From assembly GCA_013695565.1 (NCBI GenBank), contig JACDAG010000961.1, positions 1-5,286 on the forward strand: DNA of 5,286 nt, in the 5' to 3' direction. Below, piece after piece: positions 1-5,018 of the stretch. The DNA comes from Bradyrhizobium sp. Its GTDB lineage: Bacteria > Pseudomonadota > Alphaproteobacteria > Rhizobiales > Xanthobacteraceae. Position 1 is the first letter of the stretch; each line of letters opens with the position of its first letter. Both the position numbers and the translations under genes were made by a program. A model generated the notes under the pieces. The model saw only the letters and a program-made list of their open reading frames with translations, was not told where the DNA came from and made no database searches.

Positions 1-717
1 GAAGCCGGTCACAAGTGGTGACTTGAAACCGGGCGGTATCTTGTCCAGCGTTCGGTTGGTGGCGCCCATTTCCTCGCCCCATTGACCGGCATCGCGCCCG
101 CGATAGTGTCGCGGTTGGCGCCGGTGGCCACGCAAGGCGTAGTAAACGCTTCTGCCTTCCAGCAGCAGGTCCTCGACGATCTGACAGCCGGACGCACCGG
201 AGCCGACAACGAGCACGCCGCCGGGAGCAAGTTCGGATGGGCGCGTATAACGGCTTGCCGTGACCTGACAAATTCCAGCAGGCAATCGGGCGGCGCAGGG
301 CGGCAGAGTCGGAACCTGGTAGGGTCCGGTTGCGACAACGACATTGTGCGCCACAACCGATGTCGGCCCGGCCTGTACCAGCAGGCGACCATCCTCGGTC
401 TGGCGCAAACTGGAAACGTTGACTCCGCATCGCAGCGGCGCAGCGGCGCGCGCGCCGTAGTCAGCAATGAAGCGAACCACGTCATCGCGTTGGCTGAAGC
501 CGTCGGGGTCGTCTCCTGCGTAGACGTGGCCGGGAAGCCGCATCATCCAGTTGGGAAACTGAAAATACAGCGAATCCCAACGCTCGCTGCGCCAACGTTC
601 GGCCACGCGCCCGCGTTCGAAGATAACGTGCTCTCGGTTGCGTTGCATAAGGTGGTGACTAATGGCAAGACCGGCTTGTCCACCGCCGATCACAATCGTC
701 TCTACTAGCTCGGGCAC
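1..717 (-). CDS. CzcO/FMO-like flavoprotein monooxygenase, N-terminal 239 residues (3' end outside window)
   Basis: Probable FAD- and NAD(P)H-dependent flavoprotein of the COG2072 type (flavin-containing monooxygenase/CzcO-like), expected to be cytosolic. The visible protein starts with the FAD Rossmann motif GGGQAG (residues 11-16), then the family-typical RWRSERWDSL and FQFPNW stretches (41-57), the ATG turn in VVATGPYQVP (127-136), and a second dinucleotide-binding motif GSGASG (172-177). The start is a GTG at 717, preceded by AAGGA with 8-nt spacing; no in-frame ATG with a ribosome site is seen further upstream. The open frame continues past base 1; the family usually exceeds 400 residues, so about half is missing. 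The linker before the second motif reads QVTASRY, lacking the His of the classical FMO fingerprint, which favours a CzcO-like protein over a true FMO. Codon use is relaxed (about 58% G/C at third positions in the first 40 codons, counted by hand), like the OYE gene upstream. Substrate unknown. Confidence 0.88.
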   Translation of the reverse strand, partial: MPELVETIVIGGGQAGLAISHHLMQRNREHVIFERGRVAERWRSERWDSLYFQFPNWMMRLPGHVYAGDDPDGFSQRDDVVRFIADYGARAAAPLRCGVNVSSLRQTEDGRLLVQAGPTSVVAHNVVVATGPYQVPTLPPCAARLPAGICQVTASRYTRPSELAPGGVLVVGSGASGCQIVEDLLLEGRSVYYALRGHRRQPRHYRGRDAGQWGEEMGATNRTLDKIPPGFKSPLVTGF

Positions 718-945
718 AGTGGATTTCCTTGGAAGGGAAGCGAGGCGCAGGCAGTATGAAGTTCCTGTGCTGAGAAAGCCATACCCGGCGCCTTAGGGGC
801 TAGCGAAACGCGGCTCAGGGAGCCAGCCATCTTGGCCACTGACTCCATCTGATAGTAGCCATTTTTGGGACCGCAAACCCAGGTTCAAGGGAGAGAACAG
901 AGCTGGCCTCTATGCGATCAAAGGAACGTCCGGAAAGGCCAAAGT
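718..945. other. Intergenic gap with no supported gene
   Basis: This stretch separates the OYE stop from the monooxygenase start. It holds a small perfect hairpin at 812-824 (GGCTC, 3-nt loop, GAGCC) with no following T run, and no recognisable promoter or terminator. A 47-codon frame on the minus strand (848-705) overlaps the monooxygenase start but has no ribosome site. Whether the monooxygenase is read from a promoter here or by read-through from the OYE gene cannot be decided. Confidence 0.6.
726..730 (-). promoter_or_regulatory. Ribosome binding site fixing the GTG start of the flavoprotein monooxygenase
   Basis: The minus strand reads AAGGA 8 nt before the GTG at 717. This is the best Shine-Dalgarno match near the 5' end of the frame, and residues 8-16 (IVIGGGQAG) already form the FAD-binding beta-strand and loop, so the start must lie close by. 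Confidence 0.65.
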
Positions 946-2085
946 CTAAAGGCGAGGGATCCAACCAGGACGGCTCAACAAATATTCGACCATTCGCGGC
1001 GGAATGCTCAAAGCTTTTTCTATCTCGCGTTCGTCCTTCGGCAGTCCCGCAAGGATCGATGCTTCATTCTTGCTTCGGACTTTGGAAAGCCACTCCGGAT
1101 CAACCACCACGGCGCGTCCTACCGCAACCAGATCGGCTCCCATTGCGATTGCCCCTTCGGCATCCTGGCACGTCTTGATCCCGCCGCTCGCCATGACTGC
1201 ACAGCGGCCCGCTATCACGCGGGCAAATTCCGTGATTGGACTGTTCGCCGGGGTATCAACCTTCTCGACCGGACCATTGTAAACACGGGTCTCTCCCGTG
1301 GGTCGGCTCTTCCGATAATCATCGAGCGAGACGGAGATGTAGTCGAGATCCAATTTGGCAAGTTCGCTACAAAGCAGCTTGGCGTCCTCAAGCGTATAGC
1401 CGTCCGCCTCGGCCTCGAATGGCGTCACGCGAAATCCTGCGATCAGACCTGGACCGAGCGCGTCGCGAACGGCCTGCGCCACAGCGAGAGGAAAGTTCAT
1501 GCGCTTTGAAAGCGTGCCTCCCCAATGATCAACGCGGTGATTGGCCCGAGGTGAAAAAAACTGATGAACCGCGTAGTGGTTAGCGCCGTGAATCTCGACG
1601 CCGTCGAAACCGGCTTTCCGCGCCAGCGAAGCAGCCTCTCGAAAGCTTGCAATCAGGCTTTCGACTTCATCCGATGTCATCGCCCTTGGCGTCAAGGCCC
1701 CCGGCCGCAACGATGCAACCGCAGAAGGCGCACGCAGACATTGCTCACCGATCAGCTCGGGTTTTGCGATGCGGCCACCGTCGTAGATCTGGAGGATAGC
1801 AAGACCTCCCGCAGAACGCATGGCTTCCGCGAGCCGATGCAGACTGGACAGATGTCCATCATGTGCCGCACCTATCCCCTGCCAGGAGCGCCCGTCTTGT
1901 GCGACGTAAGCGGCGGAAGAAATGGTGGCTCCGAATCCGCCGGCGGCACGTCGTCGGACAAATTCGAGTTCGTGTTCGGTCGCCGTCCCGTCTTCATGGG
2001 AAGAATCGGTCGTGAGCGGCGCAATCGCAAAACGATTTGCGATTTCTCGCCCGCTGTTGAACCTGAACGGAGACCAGACAGCCAT
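946..2085 (-). CDS. Old Yellow Enzyme family NADH:flavin oxidoreductase (379 aa)
   Basis: FMN-dependent TIM-barrel oxidoreductase that would reduce activated C=C bonds (enones, nitroalkenes or similar) with NAD(P)H. The start segment NRFAIAPLTT (17-26) is the FMN-binding first strand. The catalytic strand is GVEIHGANHYAVHQFFSP (162-179), giving the His166/Asn169 substrate-anchoring pair and Tyr171 at the OYE proton-donor position, followed by NHRVDHWGG (182-190). Gln99, Arg219, SGGI (300-303) and GRAVVVDPEW (323-332) match the remaining flavin and phosphate contacts. The HGAN...QFFSP form resembles the YqiG-like branch rather than the larger Fe-S 2,4-dienoyl-CoA reductases, and no C-terminal Fe-S or NAD domain is present; 379 residues is normal for single-domain OYEs. 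The ATG at 2085 has GAGG 8 nt upstream. The gene begins 51 bp after the SDR stop, so co-transcription is likely. Odd points: Asp102 where relatives carry His (LQIYDGGR), and codon use more relaxed than the SDR. Physiological substrate unknown. Confidence 0.92.
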   Translation of the reverse strand: MAVWSPFRFNSGREIANRFAIAPLTTDSSHEDGTATEHELEFVRRRAAGGFGATISSAAYVAQDGRSWQGIGAAHDGHLSSLHRLAEAMRSAGGLAILQIYDGGRIAKPELIGEQCLRAPSAVASLRPGALTPRAMTSDEVESLIASFREAASLARKAGFDGVEIHGANHYAVHQFFSPRANHRVDHWGGTLSKRMNFPLAVAQAVRDALGPGLIAGFRVTPFEAEADGYTLEDAKLLCSELAKLDLDYISVSLDDYRKSRPTGETRVYNGPVEKVDTPANSPITEFARVIAGRCAVMASGGIKTCQDAEGAIAMGADLVAVGRAVVVDPEWLSKVRSKNEASILAGLPKDEREIEKALSIPPRMVEYLLSRPGWIPRL

Positions 2086-2136
2086 CGATCAAACCTCGGA
2101 TATTCCTCAAGTCGGGCGGCATCGAACGGAAGCGCC

Positions 2137-2889
2137 CTAGTGGAAGATGCGTCCGGAGTCGATGACGACGGTCTGGCCGGTCATGGTCTCGGTGCGGCAC
2201 ATGGCGACCACCATGTCGGCGCAGTCGGCCTTGTCGGCCGGTTTCTTCAGGAGCGAGGCCGCTGCGGAACGCTCGACCTGCTCGGGCTTGAGATTGGCTG
2301 TCGCCCGGGTGCCGTCCAGCAGACCCGGCGCCACGCAGTTGACCAGCGTCTCGGGCGCCAGCGCCACCGCCATGCAGCGCGTCAGATGAATGAGCCCTGC
2401 CTTCGACACGGCATAGGCGATGGAAGAGCCGGTTGGGCTGAGCCCTGCTACGGAAGCGATGTTGACGATGCGGCCTCGCCCCTGGGCCTTCATGATGGGG
2501 GCTACCGCCTTGGTCAGGCGCATCGGCCCCGTCAGGTTGATGGCCATGATCTTGTTCCATTCCTCCATCGTCAGATTATCTAGATCGCTGAAAGGAATCG
2601 AGACGTTGTAAGCGGCATCATTGATCAGAATATCAAGGCGGCCGAAGGCCTGGGTCACGCCGCCGATCAGCCGGTCCACAGCCGCGCCGTCGGTGATGTC
2701 ACAGCCAAAAGCGTGAGCATTGACTTGATAATTCGACTTCAGTTCGCTGGCGACGCCTTCCGCCTGCTCGCGGCTGCGCGCATACATGACCGCCACATGC
2801 GCGCCCTCCTGCGCGAGCGCGTGGCAGATGCGCTGCCCCAGCCCGCCATTGCCGCCCGTCACCAGTGCAACCGCGCCCTTCAGGTCCAT
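2137..2889 (-). CDS. Short-chain dehydrogenase/reductase, classical SDR (250 aa)
   Basis: NAD(P)(H)-dependent oxidoreductase of the classical SDR family, predicted cytosolic and probably tetrameric as is usual for the family. The cofactor loop is TGGNGGLG (11-18), a variant of TGxxxGxG. CDITD (63-67) carries the adenine-contacting Asp. NDAA (90-93) replaces the common NNAG. The catalytic tetrad is Asn118, Ser146 (in IVNIAS), Tyr159 and Lys163 (YAVSK), and APGLLDGTR (187-195) is the usual post-catalytic segment. Length and C-terminal TGQTVVIDSG match FabG-like and sugar/alcohol SDRs. The ATG at 2889 has a strong AAGGAG at 2903-2898, 8 nt upstream. Third positions in the first 40 codons are about 87% G/C, clearly higher than in the OYE gene 51 bp downstream. 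A FabG-type 3-oxoacyl reductase role is possible, but no fatty-acid genes are nearby; pairing with the OYE suggests alcohol/ketone chemistry in the same pathway. The substrate cannot be predicted. Confidence 0.93.
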   Translation of the reverse strand: MDLKGAVALVTGGNGGLGQRICHALAQEGAHVAVMYARSREQAEGVASELKSNYQVNAHAFGCDITDGAAVDRLIGGVTQAFGRLDILINDAAYNVSIPFSDLDNLTMEEWNKIMAINLTGPMRLTKAVAPIMKAQGRGRIVNIASVAGLSPTGSSIAYAVSKAGLIHLTRCMAVALAPETLVNCVAPGLLDGTRATANLKPEQVERSAAASLLKKPADKADCADMVVAMCRTETMTGQTVVIDSGRIFH

Positions 2890-2897
2890 CGCTTCTT

Positions 2898-2903
2898 CTC
2901 CTT
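2898..2903 (-). promoter_or_regulatory. Strong Shine-Dalgarno of the SDR gene
   Basis: The minus strand reads AAGGAG with 8 nt to the ATG at 2889. It is the closest match to consensus among the ribosome sites in the window, which suggests efficient translation of the first gene of the SDR-OYE pair. No convincing sigma-70 hexamers were found in the 174-bp upstream gap. Confidence 0.7.
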
Positions 2904-3006
2904 AGGGCGATTGCACTGTCGCATCGCCACTTCCCAACGCTTTAATACCTTGCCGCGCCATCCGATAGACCGGCTATGTCCTGCCGGCGCATGGGTTTTT
3001 GCGCGC

Positions 3007-3028
3007 CGCCTTCGCCAAGGCTTCGGCG
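3007..3028. repeat. Small GC-rich palindromic element between the glutamate synthase-like and SDR genes
   Basis: Two alternative foldings overlap here: GCCTT/AAGGC with a 4-nt loop (3008-3021), and an outer CGCC/GGCG pairing (3007-3010 with 3025-3028). The cgcc-ttc-gcc-aa-ggc-ttc-ggcg pattern resembles short palindromic units dispersed between genes in Bradyrhizobium and related genomes; this is from memory and unverified. No T run follows on the minus strand, so it is not a standard intrinsic terminator for the upstream gene. Confidence 0.4.
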
Positions 3029-3050
3029 AGCCGCATACGACACCTATTGT

Positions 3051-3067
3051 GTAGCGCGAAGCCCTAC
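3051..3067 (-). other. Hairpin overlapping the stop codon of the glutamate synthase-like gene
   Basis: GTAGCGC and GCCCTAC flank a 3-nt loop and pair at 6 of 7 positions, with one C-C mismatch. The right arm includes the TAG stop of the gene (3066-3064). No U tract follows in the transcript, so termination is doubtful; protection of the mRNA 3' end is an alternative reading. Confidence 0.3.
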
Positions 3068-4695
3068 CCCATCGGCTGGAACGAATCCGCCCGGGCCATC
3101 GCCCAGGCCTCGCGGAAGCGGGGATCGCTGGTGCCCTCGATCAGCTCACCCGGACGAAGCGACGGATAGAGCTTGGCGAAGGTCAGGACCTCCGTCGTCG
3201 AGGTCCGCTGCGAGAAATGGATCGGCCGCAATTGCTGCGGATGCTCGAGGCCGGCAGCGGCGAGCAGTTCGGCCAGCGCATGCAGCGTGGCGTGATGATA
3301 ATTGTAGACGCGATCGACCTTGTGCGGGACCACCAGCGCGCGGGCGCGCGACGGGTCCTGCGTGGTCACCCCGGTCGGGCAGCGATCGGTATGGCAGCTC
3401 AGCGACTGGATGCAACCCAGTGCGAACATGAAGCCGCGCGCCGAATTGCACGAATCGGCGCCGATGGCCATCGGGCGCGCCATGTCGAAGGCGGTCGCGA
3501 TCTTGCCGGCGGCGCCGACGCGGATGCGGTCACGCGCATTGATGCCGATCAGCGCGTTGTGGACGAAACTGACGCCCTCGCGCATCGGCATGCCCAGATG
3601 GTCCATGAACTCCAGCGGTGCCGCGCCGGTGCCGCCTTCATTACCGTCGACCACGATGAAATCAGGATAGATCCCGGTCTGCAGCATCGCCTTGCAGATG
3701 GCGAGGAATTCCCAGGGGTGGCCGATGCATAGCTTGAATCCGGCGGGCTTGCCGCCGGACAATCGCCGCATCTCGCCGATGAAGGCCATCATTTCCAGCG
3801 GCGTCGAAAACGCGCGGTGGCTGGCCGGCGAGATGCAGTCTTCCCCCATCGGCACGCCTCGGATCATCGAAATCTCTTGCGAGACCTTGGCTGCCGGCAA
3901 CACGCCGCCATGCCCGGGCTTGGCGCCTTGGCTGACCTTGAGTTCGACCATCTTGATCTGATCGTCGGACGCGATTTTCGCGAACAGTTCGGGATTGAAG
4001 CTGCCGTCGCGGTTACGGCAACCGAAATAGCCGGAGCCGATTTCCCAGATGATGTCGCCGCCGTTCTCGCGGTGATAGGGACTGACGCCGCCCTCGCCGG
4101 TGTCATGCGCGAAGCCGCCGCGCTTCGCGCCGGCATTCAGCGCGCGCACCGCGTTGGGACTGAGCGCGCCAAAACTCATCGCCGAGATATTGAAGACCGA
4201 GGCCGAATACGGCTTGGTGCAATCCGGACCGCCGATGGTGACGCGAAACTCCGGGTTCGTATGCGCCTTCGGCGCCATCGAATGGTGCATCCATTCGTAG
4301 CCTTCCTTGTAGACGTCCTCCTGGGTACCGAACGGCCGCTTGTCGAGCTGCATCTTGGCGCGCTGATAGACCAGCGCGCGGGTGTCGCGGGAGAACGGCA
4401 TGCCGTCCTTCTCGCTTTCGAAGAAATACTGCCGCATCTCCGGCCGGATCTCTTCGAGCAGAAAACGGATATGCGCGGAGATCGGATAATTCCGCAGCAC
4501 CGCGTGGCTCTCTTGCGTGAGGTCGCGAATGCCGAGAGCGGTGAGCGCGCCGAAGATCACGATCGGGATCAGCAATACTTCCCACACCTTGATGCTGTGG
4601 TCGAAAATGCCGATGCCGACCAGCAAGGCCGTGACGACCGCGCAGATCGTCAGGATGATGTAGCGTGGCGAGAACGGAATCAGCAGCGTTTCCAT
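3064..4695 (-). CDS. Membrane-anchored FMN-binding glutamate synthase-like protein (543 aa)
   Basis: Stand-alone relative of the glutamate synthase large-subunit core (COG0069, YerD-like group). Two hydrophobic segments at residues 12-31 and 37-56 form a likely membrane hairpin, followed by the family-typical RNYPISAHIRFLLEE (68-82). The FMN barrel core shows GAKPGHGG (257-264) and DGNEGGTGAAP (350-360). A complete 3Fe-4S motif C-x5-C-x4-C is present at Cys428, Cys434 and Cys439. The N-terminal glutamine amidotransferase domain and the C-terminal GXGXG domain of full GltB are absent, and no GltD-like partner is visible, so ordinary GOGAT activity cannot be assumed; an ammonia-dependent or different amine/2-oxo acid reaction is possible, with the electron donor unknown. 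The frame is open back to 4761, but the Met at 4695 is preferred: it has GAGGG 5 nt upstream and puts the first membrane segment near the N-terminus. Third positions are about 85% G/C in the first 40 codons. It lies 303 bp from the patatin-like gene and is probably a separate unit. Confidence 0.9.
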   Translation of the reverse strand: METLLIPFSPRYIILTICAVVTALLVGIGIFDHSIKVWEVLLIPIVIFGALTALGIRDLTQESHAVLRNYPISAHIRFLLEEIRPEMRQYFFESEKDGMPFSRDTRALVYQRAKMQLDKRPFGTQEDVYKEGYEWMHHSMAPKAHTNPEFRVTIGGPDCTKPYSASVFNISAMSFGALSPNAVRALNAGAKRGGFAHDTGEGGVSPYHRENGGDIIWEIGSGYFGCRNRDGSFNPELFAKIASDDQIKMVELKVSQGAKPGHGGVLPAAKVSQEISMIRGVPMGEDCISPASHRAFSTPLEMMAFIGEMRRLSGGKPAGFKLCIGHPWEFLAICKAMLQTGIYPDFIVVDGNEGGTGAAPLEFMDHLGMPMREGVSFVHNALIGINARDRIRVGAAGKIATAFDMARPMAIGADSCNSARGFMFALGCIQSLSCHTDRCPTGVTTQDPSRARALVVPHKVDRVYNYHHATLHALAELLAAAGLEHPQQLRPIHFSQRTSTTEVLTFAKLYPSLRPGELIEGTSDPRFREAWAMARADSFQPMG

Positions 4696-4700
4696 GACAT

Positions 4701-4705
4701 CCCTC
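4701..4705 (-). promoter_or_regulatory. Ribosome binding site fixing the start of the glutamate synthase-like gene
   Basis: The minus strand reads GAGGG 5 nt before the ATG at 4695. The alternative ATG at 4761 has no comparable site and would add 22 residues unlike the family N-terminus, so the downstream start is chosen. Confidence 0.75.
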
Positions 4706-4779
4706 AGCCAGATTGTTCTTGTCCGCCAGCAGCTTAATCCAACCATTGGAGCAAGCGCCATACGATATACGGGCCTAGG

Positions 4780-4795
4780 GTGACAGATGTGACAG
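4780..4795. promoter_or_regulatory. Tandem GTGACAG direct repeat upstream of the glutamate synthase-like gene
   Basis: Two exact 7-bp copies (4780-4786 and 4789-4795) are spaced 9 bp start to start. They sit 85-100 bp upstream of the start codon and are flanked by GGGCC (4771-4775) and GGCCC (4796-4800), which are inverted. This is a candidate operator or activator site; no regulator is known and chance is possible. Confidence 0.3.
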
Positions 4796-4885
4796 GGCCC
4801 GCCAGGAAAATTCCGAGGCGTGTGGCCGTCAAATCAATTGATACGCCAATTGAGCGGAGACGTTGCAGTGCAGCGTAACCGTCGA

Positions 4886-4991
4886 CAAGAGCCTTTTCCG
4901 TTCCGATTGAATCGGAACGGGGCTCTAGTTTCTAGTTTTGACGCGCTTTCTTCACGCGAACCGGTGTCCACTTCGCTGGAAAACGCTCTTG
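4886..4991. repeat. 106-bp intergenic palindromic element with terminal inverted repeats
   Basis: The ends CAAGAGCCTTTTCC (4886-4899) and GGAAAACGCTCTTG (4978-4991) are inverted repeats matching at 13 of 14 positions. Inside lie a perfect 11-bp inverted repeat, CCGTTCCGATT-g-AATCGGAACGG (4898-4920), and a second two-step hairpin: GCGCTTTC/GAAAACGC (4943-4950 with 4979-4986, one mismatch) enclosing GCGAA/TTCGC (4956-4960 with 4972-4976). A 7-bp tandem duplication TCTAGTT x2 (4924-4937) joins the two. The segment with GAACCGGTGTCCACTTCGCT is recalled as a common intergenic repeat in Bradyrhizobium-group genomes; this was not searched. No target-site duplication is obvious. It is best read as a non-coding dispersed repeat (REP or MITE-like) lying 8 bp past the stop of the patatin-like gene. 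Confidence 0.72.
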
Positions 4992-5018
4992 CGGCCGCTC
5001 AGTGGCTGTGCGGCCGCA
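4990..5018 (-). terminator. GC-rich hairpin with the stop codon in its loop, weak terminator candidate
   Basis: The minus strand forms a 9-bp perfect stem, TGCGGCCGC and GCGGCCGCA, around an 11-nt loop whose last three bases are the TGA stop of the patatin-like gene. Each arm contains a self-complementary GCGGCCGC. Downstream the transcript reads AGAGCGTTTTCC, a poor U tract, so Rho-independent termination is only possible, perhaps helped by the hairpins of the adjoining repeat. Confidence 0.4.

Noticed and set aside
82..708. Plus-strand open frame of 208 codons near the left edge
   Set aside because: It is the antisense of the flavoprotein monooxygenase, which carries two clear Rossmann motifs in the opposite strand.
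705..848. Minus-strand 47-codon frame upstream of the monooxygenase, overlapping its start
   Set aside because: There is no Shine-Dalgarno before its ATG, no recognisable motif, and the overlap alone is weak evidence for a leader peptide.
1502..1514. CGCTTT-g-AAAGCG palindrome inside the OYE gene
   Set aside because: It is only 6 bp per arm, lies within conserved coding sequence, and is expected by chance at this scale.
1564..2583. Long plus-strand open frame of 339 codons
   Set aside because: It lies antisense across the OYE and SDR genes, has no recognisable domain and low-complexity Arg/Gly/His-rich composition typical of a shadow frame in GC-rich DNA.
3817..4737. Plus-strand open frame of 306 codons
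   Set aside because: It is antisense to the glutamate synthase-like gene, whose FMN and Fe-S motifs are unambiguous; the plus-strand product resembles no family.
4696..4761. 22-residue N-terminal extension of the glutamate synthase-like protein
   Set aside because: The upstream ATG has no ribosome site, while the Met at 4695 has GAGGG at good spacing and fits the family N-terminus.
4740..4786. Possible sigma-70 promoter on the minus strand between the GTGACAG repeats and the glutamate synthase-like start
   Set aside because: Candidate hexamers match the consensus poorly at any spacing near 17 bp, so no promoter is called.
4991..5017. Two NotI recognition sequences taken as a cloning artefact
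   Set aside because: The right copy is in frame within the patatin-like gene and the flanking sequence is continuous genomic sequence; GCGGCCGC is not rare in high-GC DNA.
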